DNA of 63,662 bases from Bacteroidota bacterium. GTDB lineage: Bacteria; Bacteroidota; Bacteroidia; 2-12-FULL-35-15. A model generated the notes under the pieces. It searched no databases. It saw only the letters and a program-made list of their open reading frames with translations, and had not been told where the DNA came from. This document shows positions 36,401 through 44,991 of the stretch, piece by piece. Where the stretch lies: NCBI GenBank assembly GCA_947466965.1, contig CANIFU010000009.1:1-63662 (forward strand). Reading direction: 5' to 3'. How positions within the stretch are numbered: position 1 is the first letter of the stretch; every line of letters starts with the position of its first letter. The position numbers were made by a program, and so were the translations under genes.

Positions 36401-36580
36401 CAAAGCAAATGTTTAAAGACAAGATTGTTTTCGATAGAAGCGATCAAATATTTGCTATTCTTGCCTTTTTATCAGCAATAAATTCGAATTCAAATAATGT
36501 TCAAGGGTAATTTAAAAATCTTGGATTAAAGTCATCAGTTTATAAGTTTTCATCTTGAAATTGTTTTTTTGCTTTCTAAT

Positions 36581-38173
36581 TTATTCTTCAGTTTTATAGC
36601 GAATTACTCGCCACAAAAGGTTTCTTTTTAGAATGGCAACTGAAGTGATTAGTCCTGAAAACATTGCTGCCCCAACACCTACGCACACAATATCTTGTCC
36701 GGTCAAAAATAGATTTTTATAATTTGTTTTTGCCCTTAATTGTTTAAGCTCAAAACGTTCGGGAGTGTGTTCTAATCCATATATTTCCCCATTTGAATAG
36801 TTGCTAAAATGTTTTGTTGATAAAGGGGTTGAGAGTTCACAGATCTCTACTTTGCCTTTCAATTGTGGTAATGTTTTGTATAGCTTTTCAAGCAAATCAT
36901 TTTTTATTTCTTCTTTTCGCTTTTCATATTCGGGACCTCTTTTTTGCCATTTTAAATCTTCCCATTTTTTCATCCATTCATAGGGGTAAGAACCTAAAAC
37001 CTGAATGGTTGCCTTTCCCGGATTTTTTGACTGCCATTCTGGATCTTTTGCTGAAGGGAAAGAAATATATGTAATAGGAGATGGACTGTTAATGGTTTTT
37101 AAATGATGTGCTTGTGAAACATTAAGTTGGTAGTTGTCATACAGCCAGATATTATATTTTGGAAGATTCAATTCTTCATCACTGGCATTTAATCCTACAT
37201 ATATACATACATGAGATACGGATGGTTTTATTTTATTCAACTCAATTGTATTCGCTTCTTTTTGATCTTCTTTTAATAATAATTTATTAAAAGTGTTGTG
37301 CGCTCCTGCATTACTTACTATATTTTTTGAAAATAGTTTATCGCCATTCATCATTTCAACTCCAATAGCCTTGTTGTTTTTGATAATAATGTTTTTTACA
37401 TCGGCTTTTATGGCAATAATTCCATTGTTTGCTTCAATAACAGCTGTCATTTTTTTATGTATGTTTGATGCACCACCAACAGGGTAGCTTCCTCCCTCAA
37501 TAAAATGTTCAACAATTAATCCGTGTATTGCGAAACTACTTTTATTGGGCGCAAGTCCATAATTCCCACATTGAGAGCAAAGCAGTGCTTTTAGCTTTTC
37601 ATTGGATGTAAGACTATCTAAAACCTGAGACGTTGTTTTTTGGGAATATATATAAAATTTTTTTCGCATAAAATAACCAACAGTTTTACTCAGCCAGAAA
37701 GGCATCGTTCGTTCAGAAAAAAATGTTGTATTGTTTACCCCAACCTTTTGTGTCAGTGCGTAATATTGTCTAATCGCCTCTTCCTCTTCAGGGAAATATT
37801 CAATCATTTGATTGATTTGATGCGCTCTCCCTTTTTTAAAATTGTAAGTTGTTCCTTCAATGATTGCTTGATCATAAACATCACCCATGTCAGTCCATTT
37901 GAGCTTTCCATTGGTAATGTAATCAAATGTTTTACGCATCATACTGTCCTTACTGTTCATTTGTCCGACATAATGAACTCCAACATCCCATTCAAATTTT
38001 TTTCTTTTAAATGTATGACTGAATCCACCAGGCACATAATGTTTTTCAAGAACGAGAACCTTTTTTCCTGCTTTTGCAAGAAATACAGCGGTGCTTAATC
38101 CACCAATTCCTGATCCTATTATAATAGCATCGTATGTTGATTTTGTTAATTCTGAGGAATAGAGGTTTTTCAA
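36581..38173 (-). CDS. Retinol-saturase/phytoene-desaturase-like FAD oxidoreductase
   Basis: 530 residues. The N-terminal FAD motif is AIIIGSGIGGLSTAVFLAKAGKKVLVLEKH (GSGIGG at about 20-25), followed by PGGFSHTFKRKKFEWDVGVHYVG, the CrtI/RetSat signature. The C-terminal FAD-binding part is FLTGQDIVCVGVGAAMFSGLITSV. It fits all-trans-retinol 13,14-reductase-like and CrtI-like enzymes, which add or remove hydrogens on conjugated polyenes. Its neighbour at 38346 is a paralogous flavoprotein. No phytoene synthase is in the window, so carotenoid is not implied. Confidence 0.88.
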   Translation of the reverse strand: MKNLYSSELTKSTYDAIIIGSGIGGLSTAVFLAKAGKKVLVLEKHYVPGGFSHTFKRKKFEWDVGVHYVGQMNSKDSMMRKTFDYITNGKLKWTDMGDVYDQAIIEGTTYNFKKGRAHQINQMIEYFPEEEEAIRQYYALTQKVGVNNTTFFSERTMPFWLSKTVGYFMRKKFYIYSQKTTSQVLDSLTSNEKLKALLCSQCGNYGLAPNKSSFAIHGLIVEHFIEGGSYPVGGASNIHKKMTAVIEANNGIIAIKADVKNIIIKNNKAIGVEMMNGDKLFSKNIVSNAGAHNTFNKLLLKEDQKEANTIELNKIKPSVSHVCIYVGLNASDEELNLPKYNIWLYDNYQLNVSQAHHLKTINSPSPITYISFPSAKDPEWQSKNPGKATIQVLGSYPYEWMKKWEDLKWQKRGPEYEKRKEEIKNDLLEKLYKTLPQLKGKVEICELSTPLSTKHFSNYSNGEIYGLEHTPERFELKQLRAKTNYKNLFLTGQDIVCVGVGAAMFSGLITSVAILKRNLLWRVIRYKTEE

Positions 38174-38345
38174 ATTATACTTATTTAATGAGCAATGTTA
38201 GTTTCAATTTTTTAATTTTTGATATCATCTACTAATCAATCTTCATAATATAAAAGCGTTTTTAACTTATATTATAGTACTTCGTTGGATTTGAAATAAA
38301 AATCGAAAAAAATATTTATTTTCATAATATTATTTTAGTGCAGAT

Positions 38346-39881
38346 TTATAGTTCTTTCGGATGAATAATAATGAATTTCTTATTGTATTCTTTGCAAATT
38401 AATTTAGCAACATCTCTACCTGTTTTAATTGCAATAGGTAATCCTCCGCCAGGTTGGTTCCAATGGCTCGAATAATAAAAGTTTTTTAATCCCGGTAATT
38501 TAAATCCAACTGGTGATTTTGCCAGTAAGTTTTTTCCTGGTAACCAGCCTTGGGTACTGCCTTTCCAATTTGCTGTATAGCGAAGAAAAGTTGCAGGTGT
38601 TGCAACATCGATTACTTCAATATGTTGCTTGATTCCTCCAAGACGTTTATCTAATAATTCAATAATTTGTTGTGTAAATTCATCTTTAGCCTTTCTGTAT
38701 TTCGGTCGGTCATTTTTTCGTGCATCTATCCAGAATTCTCTGTTTGTAGTATAAAAACTTACTGTTACAGTCGTTTTCCCTTTCGGAGCTAATGTGTTGT
38801 CGTAATTATAAATGTGTACTTCAAATCGTGGGTATTTTGTACCATCAGGTGAAACAATAGGTTCGTCTAATGGTATTCTTGAAAAGTGCGGAAATTCACT
38901 AAGATCTTTTCCAATGCCGAAAGAAAATTGCATGACGGAATAAAACACTTCTAATTTTTTTAAATCACGAAGATCGCACATCTCATGATCCGTAAATTTA
39001 CCATCCAGCGCATCAAATACGGTGAAGTTCCAATCGGCAGCTGAAATAGTTAAATCAGAAAAATGAGCAACATCGTTCCTTACAAGTAATCCTTTTGCAA
39101 CACCATTTTCTGTGATAATCTTCTTTACAGGAGTTTTATAGTGCATCGTACCTCCCAATTTTATGTAGGATTGTTCAATTTTTTTTGCAAATTCCATTGA
39201 TCCACCAATTGGGTAGCCTGCACTTTTTTTGTCGAACACGGATAATGGCATTGTTAAGATCATCATATTCACTTCTTCCCCATCATATAATAATTCAAAA
39301 CTTTCTCTAAGAAATAGATTCTTGAATTTTTTTGCGTAGGTATAATTTGTGAAGTTTTTTATTTTTAGGAACCAATAAAAAAATTCGAGGTAGCGCGCCA
39401 TTTTTATTCCCCGAATTGTGGATTGAAAAAATGGCAGATCGTCCATTATTGGCGGCAGATCAAACTTCTGCATGATTCGCATGGGTTTAATAAAAGCTTT
39501 GATCGTTTTGCTGTCTTCAGGCGACAGATCGATCATGTATTTTTCTAGTTCGCTAAGATTTGTATAAAGTTTGAAGGTTTTTTCTCCATATTTATTGGCG
39601 TGAATTTTTGTTCCAACTTCAACACGGATGTCATGGTTATGAAATTTTATTTTTTTCATATCTAGTAACTCCGACCAAATTTTATAAAAAGATGAACCTG
39701 AATCGGAACCCAATATCCAGTGGGCACAACTATCAAAGGTGTAGTCGCCTTTTTTCCAACTGGTACACAAACCTCCAGGAATAGAGTGTTTTTCGAAAAT
39801 ATGTGTTTCAAAACCATTCATCTGCAAAAAACATCCTGCAGCTAAACCAGATACGCCTCCTCCGATAATATTAATCTTCAT
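38346..39881 (-). CDS. CrtI-like FAD-dependent oxidoreductase, second paralogue
   Basis: 511 residues from the ATG at 39881 (MKINIIGGG); the upstream 46-codon extension in the same frame is AT-rich non-coding-like sequence and is rejected. The FAD motif GGGVSGLAAGCF comes immediately at the start, followed by EKHSIPGGLCTSWKKGDYTFDSCAHW, the CrtI signature. The C-terminus has NFYYSSHWNQPGGGLPIAIKTGRDVA. The same family as 36581-38173 but clearly diverged. Probably acts on a polyunsaturated lipid or polyene; exact reaction unknown. Confidence 0.88.
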   Translation of the reverse strand: MKINIIGGGVSGLAAGCFLQMNGFETHIFEKHSIPGGLCTSWKKGDYTFDSCAHWILGSDSGSSFYKIWSELLDMKKIKFHNHDIRVEVGTKIHANKYGEKTFKLYTNLSELEKYMIDLSPEDSKTIKAFIKPMRIMQKFDLPPIMDDLPFFQSTIRGIKMARYLEFFYWFLKIKNFTNYTYAKKFKNLFLRESFELLYDGEEVNMMILTMPLSVFDKKSAGYPIGGSMEFAKKIEQSYIKLGGTMHYKTPVKKIITENGVAKGLLVRNDVAHFSDLTISAADWNFTVFDALDGKFTDHEMCDLRDLKKLEVFYSVMQFSFGIGKDLSEFPHFSRIPLDEPIVSPDGTKYPRFEVHIYNYDNTLAPKGKTTVTVSFYTTNREFWIDARKNDRPKYRKAKDEFTQQIIELLDKRLGGIKQHIEVIDVATPATFLRYTANWKGSTQGWLPGKNLLAKSPVGFKLPGLKNFYYSSHWNQPGGGLPIAIKTGRDVAKLICKEYNKKFIIIHPKEL

Positions 39882-40082
39882 TTTGTAATGCTCTTTTTTT
39901 ATTTTAAAACAGATGAAAGGGTTATCTGAAATAGGTTTTTTAAAGCAAATTTTGATTGGAAATAAAAATACTGAATATAATTTAAATAGATTATATAATA
40001 AAAAAAGAAGATGTATCATTCATCTTCTTTTTAATTTCATTCTAACTATTCAACTATTTCAAGTTCCAATCTATATTTCCTT

Positions 40083-41345
40083 TTAATTTACTTTTGCTTC
40101 TTCAGCAGCAGAGGCTTTTTGCATGCGTATTATTTTAGCTAATGTACTCACGGCACGTTCATGTTTTTTTACGAAAGGGTTTTCAAGATCCCAAACATAT
40201 CCCGCCAATACCGAACAAATTTGTTTTTTGATTCCAGGATCAGGATCTTTTGTGAAGAATATTTGGTGCAGATCTCCATTATACCAACTGTTTACATATG
40301 TTCTGAACGTATTGATTCCTTGCATCATGTAATCAACATACTCTTTTTCAAAGTCAACAGTTTCACCTTTCAGTTTTTTGCAAACCAATTTTGCAGCTTT
40401 TGAACCCGATTCCATTGCAAATGTTACTCCAGATGAAAATACAGGATCTAAAAATTCAGTTGCATTTCCAGCTGTGATAAATCCTTCACCATAGAACTTT
40501 GTGGATGTAATTGCATATCCGTCAATTGTTCTTGATGGTAACACCATTTCCTGATCCTTGAATCGTTCACTTAATAGCGGGCAGTCAGCAACAAGTGCTT
40601 TCATGCGCTCTGTTGCATCTTCCGGAAAATCTTTAAAATAATCAGGATAACCCACAAATCCAACGGATGTAATGCCGGATGAAAATGGTATGATCCATAC
40701 CCAAACTTCCTGCTGGTGAACAATTACTGTAATTCTGTTTCCTTCAATTCCTTCTGGACGTTTTGGGTCTTTGAAATGTGTGAAATGTGTTTTGCGTGGG
40801 TCGAAACTCGATTGTTTATTTAATCCAAGTAAATTGGGGATAACGCGGCCGTAACCACTGCAGTCTATAATATAGCGAGCTTCGATTTGTGTTTTATTAC
40901 CGTTGATATCCTCAACCGTGGTCACAGATGATTCGTCTTCATTGAATTGTATTGCTGTTACTCCCAATTCAAATTCAACAGAAATACCTTTTTTAGCAAC
41001 ACCTTCTGCTAATATTTTATCAAACTGGGCACGTTGTACTTGCCATGTCCATGTCCAACCTTTGCTAAACTGATCCGAAAAATTAAAATCACATACTTTG
41101 TCATCTAATAAAAATTTGGCTCCAAACTTTTCCTGAAAACCAGCTTTCTTAACATCCTCTAATAATCCGGCTTCATCTAGATGGTCCATTACACGTGGCA
41201 ATAAGCTTTCTCCTATTACAAAACGAGGAAATTTAACTTTTTCAACAACGCGAACCGACAAGCCATTTTTGTGAACAATAGACGCTGCAATACAACCTGC
41301 TGGTCCTGCTCCGATTACCAATACATCTGTTTTTTCAATATTCAT
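40083..41345 (-). CDS. Flavin-dependent halogenase-like oxidoreductase
   Basis: 420 residues with FAD motif GAGPAG (12-17), KFPRFVIGESLLP at 38-50, Lys73 in GFQEKFGAKF, WVWIIP at 215-220 and FLDPVFSSG at 298-306. The last three correspond to the catalytic-lysine region and the WxWxIP and Fx(2)Px(2)SxG-type motifs reported for phenolic halogenases. Without a search I cannot exclude a non-halogenating relative (for example geranylgeranyl-reductase-like enzymes), which share much of this. Flexirubin pigments can be chlorinated, so a halogenase beside polyene-type enzymes fits. Divergent from the ABC operon. Confidence 0.8.
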   Translation of the reverse strand: MNIEKTDVLVIGAGPAGCIAASIVHKNGLSVRVVEKVKFPRFVIGESLLPRVMDHLDEAGLLEDVKKAGFQEKFGAKFLLDDKVCDFNFSDQFSKGWTWTWQVQRAQFDKILAEGVAKKGISVEFELGVTAIQFNEDESSVTTVEDINGNKTQIEARYIIDCSGYGRVIPNLLGLNKQSSFDPRKTHFTHFKDPKRPEGIEGNRITVIVHQQEVWVWIIPFSSGITSVGFVGYPDYFKDFPEDATERMKALVADCPLLSERFKDQEMVLPSRTIDGYAITSTKFYGEGFITAGNATEFLDPVFSSGVTFAMESGSKAAKLVCKKLKGETVDFEKEYVDYMMQGINTFRTYVNSWYNGDLHQIFFTKDPDPGIKKQICSVLAGYVWDLENPFVKKHERAVSTLAKIIRMQKASAAEEAKVN

Positions 41346-41614
41346 CTTTAATCGATTTAATTTTTGTTCTATATTTTAAAATATATTTAACAAAATTCTA
41401 TGTTTATTTCAGTTAAACTTCGAAATATTAGATTCTGATTTTAACTCCCACTTTTTAATGAATTATTCTGATTGTTTAACAACTGAATTTTAAAATTGTT
41501 TTTTAATTCTTAAATTCATTTACAAATGTAGCTATTTTTCAATATTTCAGGTATTTACAATAGAATTTTACTTGCTGTTTTTATACCGTATTTTTACTAA
41601 ATTTACAGCTCATT

Positions 41615-42367
41615 ATGGCAAATAATCCGATCATAAAAATTTGTTCACTCAGTAAAACCTTTGTAGGGGCTTCTGATCCAGCAGTTCGAGACGTTTCCCT
41701 GACTATTGAAACGAGTGAAATTTTTGGACTATTAGGCCCCAATGGTGCAGGTAAAACTACAACAATATCCATCCTTTGTGGATTATTTCCTCCCTCTAGT
41801 GGATCTGTTACCATCGATGGCATGAGCTTGGATGGGAATATAGATCATATCAAACAGATCATTGGTGTTGTTCCTCAGGATATTGCTCTTTACCCCATGC
41901 TAACTGCCAGAGAGAATCTGAATTTTTATGGTCACATGTATGGATTAAGTGGTAAGCCATTGAAAGATAAGATTGAATTATGGTTGAATAATTTCGGATT
42001 AGCGGAGGCTGGAAATAATCGATTATCATCCTATTCAGGCGGAATGAAAAGAAGATTAAATCTGATTGCCGGAATTTTGCATGATCCTAAGATATTATTT
42101 CTTGATGAGCCAACTGTTGGTGTTGATGTTCAATCCCGAGCGGTTATTATTGACCACCTAAAAGAATTGAATAAAGCCGGAACAACAGTTATTTATACAT
42201 CCCATCATATGGAAGAAGCAGAATTATTTTGCTCCCGTGTTGCAATTATTGATAATGGAAATATTATTGTTGAGGGGACTCCCAAGCAATTAATTGAAAA
42301 TAATGAAGGTTGTTCAAATTTGGAATCGGTGTTTTTGAATTTAACGAAAAGAAAATTGAGAGATTAA
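41615..42367 (+). CDS. ABC-2 type transporter ATP-binding protein
   Basis: 250 residues with Walker A GPNGAGKTTT, the signature YSGGMKRRL, Walker B ILFLDEPT and the switch His (TSHH). The family is the CcmA/ABC-2 export type. It pairs with the permease 37 bp downstream. Such systems export lipids, drugs or pigments; in this neighbourhood it may export the product of the acyltransferase/oxidoreductase genes (inference). Substrate unknown. Confidence 0.95.
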   Translation: MANNPIIKICSLSKTFVGASDPAVRDVSLTIETSEIFGLLGPNGAGKTTTISILCGLFPPSSGSVTIDGMSLDGNIDHIKQIIGVVPQDIALYPMLTARENLNFYGHMYGLSGKPLKDKIELWLNNFGLAEAGNNRLSSYSGGMKRRLNLIAGILHDPKILFLDEPTVGVDVQSRAVIIDHLKELNKAGTTVIYTSHHMEEAELFCSRVAIIDNGNIIVEGTPKQLIENNEGCSNLESVFLNLTKRKLRD

Positions 42368-42404
42368 TTTATAAGTAAAATAAGAAACTAATTATTATTT
42401 TAAA

Positions 42405-43685
42405 ATGATCAAATTATTAGCAGCAATTAAAAAAGAAGCACTTATTCTCCTTAGAGACAGAGTAGGTTTAGCTGTACTTTTTTTAATGCCAATGATTCTG
42501 ATCTTTGTAATGACGCTTATCCAAGACTCTGCTTTTAAGAGTTTAAATGAAAGAGGTATTCCCATTGTTTTTGTTGATAACGATAAAGATTCTTTGGGCA
42601 TCTCCATTGCCCAAGGTCTTTTAAATTCTGGGATGTGTACACTTAATTTCTCTATTGACGGAAAACCAGCTACCTCTGAAATGCTCGAAAAGGCTGTTTC
42701 TGATGGGAAATTTTTAGTTGGAGTGGTTGTGCCTAAAGGTGCAACTGAAACCATTCGTAATAATGTAAAATTATTAGTCAATCAAACATTAGGTGAAATC
42801 GACAGCCTTCAAAAACAATCCGATTCAATAGAAATTTCAATTTTTATTGATCCTATTACAAAAAAATCTTTTCTTACTTCCGTTACCAGTTCTTTGCGGG
42901 AATTTATTTCTGAGATCAAAACAAAAATAATGTTCCAGACTTTTTCAGAAGAATTATCTGAACTTATACCTGACAAAAAAAACACCCCAAAGAATGCATT
43001 CGCCCAATCTCAAATTATTAAATATAAAGAAGTGTATGCCTCCAAACAAATTGGCGAAATTGTGCCGAATGCCGTGCAGCATAATGTGCCTGCATGGGCT
43101 ATTTTTGCAATGTTCTTTATTGTTCTACCTTTAGCCGGAAGTATGGTGAAAGAAAAAAATGAAGGAAGTGTTTTACGTTTACAAACAATTCCTACTTCAT
43201 TTTTGATTTTAATAAATGGTAAAATTGTTGTCTATATTTTTGTTTGCCTAATTCAACTAGCATTAATGCTATCAGTTGGTTTATTTTTATTGCCGATGTT
43301 CGGTTTACCAACTTTGAATTTTGGAAATAGTTTCTCCGGAATTATTATTCTTTCTTTTGCTACTGCATTTGCAGCTACCGGTTATGGTGTAATGATGGGT
43401 ACAATTGCCTCAACAGAACAACAAGGTGCAATCATGGGTTCTTTATCCGTTCTTTTGTTTTCTGCTATTGGTGGGGTATGGGTTCCAACCTATGTTATGC
43501 CAGAACTTATGCGGAACATTAGTATTGTTTCACCTCTTAACTGGTCGCTCAACGGATTTTATGAATTATTTCTTCGTGGTGGCGGAATTGCTGATGTGCT
43601 GGGTGCAGCCCTTAAGTTATTTCTCTTTTTTCTTCTTACAATGTCGGTTTCAATAATTGTGAACAAATTTAAAAGAAAGATCTGA
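42405..43685 (+). CDS. ABC-2 type transporter permease
   Basis: 426 residues with one N-terminal membrane segment (about 22-45), a large extracytoplasmic domain (about 50-225) and at least five C-terminal segments starting at NVPAWAIFAMFFIVLPLAGSM; the ABC2 domain motif is VKEKNEGSVLRLQ. It forms the export channel with the preceding ATPase. The YhgE/Pip-like architecture (large soluble loop) is typical of Bacteroidota ABC-2 permeases. Confidence 0.93.
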   Translation: MIKLLAAIKKEALILLRDRVGLAVLFLMPMILIFVMTLIQDSAFKSLNERGIPIVFVDNDKDSLGISIAQGLLNSGMCTLNFSIDGKPATSEMLEKAVSDGKFLVGVVVPKGATETIRNNVKLLVNQTLGEIDSLQKQSDSIEISIFIDPITKKSFLTSVTSSLREFISEIKTKIMFQTFSEELSELIPDKKNTPKNAFAQSQIIKYKEVYASKQIGEIVPNAVQHNVPAWAIFAMFFIVLPLAGSMVKEKNEGSVLRLQTIPTSFLILINGKIVVYIFVCLIQLALMLSVGLFLLPMFGLPTLNFGNSFSGIIILSFATAFAATGYGVMMGTIASTEQQGAIMGSLSVLLFSAIGGVWVPTYVMPELMRNISIVSPLNWSLNGFYELFLRGGGIADVLGAALKLFLFFLLTMSVSIIVNKFKRKI

Positions 43686-43718
43686 TTATTTTAATGGTGA
43701 TAATGCAATGGGTTTTAA

Positions 43719-44924
43719 TTAATAGGCATAATCACTAAGATATTCAAAGTTGTTCATCAACTTCCCATCTTTGCAAATACTTCCTCTTTCAATTATTCCT
43801 TCAGTGTCTTCTCCGATAATGCTTGGAAGTACACGTTCCATTAAATCTTTTCCAAAATCATCGCTTGCATCACGGGGTAATTCACAAGGTAAATTATCTA
43901 CAGCCATTATACAAACTGTATCTTTATTGAAAGGAAGATCTTCTTTGTCTTCACGGATATTGTAGCCGTAAAATGGTTTTTCGATTGATGAAGATCGGAT
44001 GGTTGTTGGAACAGATCCATCAATATCGCAGGTGATATCTGCAATCACGCTGACATGAAAATCAGAAGCTTTCATGTCAGATAATTCAAACATTTTCGGA
44101 GCACCTGGATCCCAATAATGAGCGGAAATATAAATGTCGGTTACTTTTGTATACTTCGCAAAAGTGGATTGAAAATGTTCAGGATGTTTAAAAAAATCGT
44201 GAAGATCAAAATTGTGATCATTTATTCGTTCAACATAATCGCGTGGATTTAATTGACAATAAACTGGCTCTCGAAACGATCCCATTAAAAATTCTTCGGG
44301 TGTTACTTTTCGAATACGCAATGCACTCAATGTTTCTATCGCACCATTTGCAACGCGTCCGCCTCCTGTTAGTGCTATTTTTATATTTGGTAGTTTAACG
44401 CGTTTTAATTCTTCTTCCATTTCTGCTCTGTCTCTGCAGATGTTTGCCGCTTTTAGTTGAAAAAGATCGTACTTTTTCCCATAACCCAAAATCCCATTAT
44501 ATGCTCCTACAATTCCAGCATAGCGACCAAATCCGATAATCCGGTTATGGTTTTTATCTGTTAATGTTTCGTAATCGATCATTTGAATTCTCTTTTCAAT
44601 TAAGGAATTCATTAAAGCTTTATTGTGTGGCTGCTTTTTGATAGTGTGTGAAAAGAAAAAATATTTTTTATTCGTTTGAAGTCTGTCTTTCGGCACTTCT
44701 TTTACGCCCATAAGTAGCTGGCAGTCGCTTAAATCTTCTTGAAGCGTTACGCCAAATGCAGAATATTCGGCATCTTCGTAACATCGGATTTTACTTGGTT
44801 GAACAACTATTTCAATAGGAGGATATTTTCGAATTAGTTCGGCACAAATAAGGGGAGTTAATGGAACTCGTTTATCAGGTGGGCTTTTTTCTTCGCGCAA
44901 AACGCCAATCTTTAATTTATTCAT
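43719..44924 (-). CDS. Saccharopine dehydrogenase (LYS1)/alanine-dehydrogenase-like enzyme
   Basis: 401 residues. The N-terminal IGVLREEKSPPDKRVPLTPLICAELI matches the AlaDh/PNT-type N-terminal domain of LYS1-like saccharopine dehydrogenases, and the NAD-binding motif is ALTGGGRVANGAIETLSAL. The C-terminus has MAVDNLPCELPRDASDDFG, a close match to LYS1-type enzymes. It probably interconverts an amino acid and a keto acid with NAD(P). Lysine formation via saccharopine is unlikely in this phylum, so the substrate is open. Single gene. Confidence 0.82.
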   Translation of the reverse strand: MNKLKIGVLREEKSPPDKRVPLTPLICAELIRKYPPIEIVVQPSKIRCYEDAEYSAFGVTLQEDLSDCQLLMGVKEVPKDRLQTNKKYFFFSHTIKKQPHNKALMNSLIEKRIQMIDYETLTDKNHNRIIGFGRYAGIVGAYNGILGYGKKYDLFQLKAANICRDRAEMEEELKRVKLPNIKIALTGGGRVANGAIETLSALRIRKVTPEEFLMGSFREPVYCQLNPRDYVERINDHNFDLHDFFKHPEHFQSTFAKYTKVTDIYISAHYWDPGAPKMFELSDMKASDFHVSVIADITCDIDGSVPTTIRSSSIEKPFYGYNIREDKEDLPFNKDTVCIMAVDNLPCELPRDASDDFGKDLMERVLPSIIGEDTEGIIERGSICKDGKLMNNFEYLSDYAY

Positions 44925-44944
44925 AATCTTTATGTATTCGGATG

Positions 44945-44952
44945 CAAAGATA
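44945..44952 (-). promoter_or_regulatory. -7 element for gene 43719-44924
   Basis: Minus strand TATCTTTG, 20 nt before the ATG. -33 TTG not clear. Confidence 0.45.
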
Positions 44953-44991
44953 GTTTATATCGGGTATTAAAAACACATTTTTGAACCCGTA

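Noticed and set aside
36409-36513. 34-codon ORF after the G11 tract
   Set aside because: No family, no promoter or RBS evidence; reported only as part of the G-tract observation.
39882-40019. N-terminal extension of the CrtI-like gene
   Set aside because: The FAD motif begins right after the internal ATG at 39881, and the extension is AT-rich and non-coding-like.
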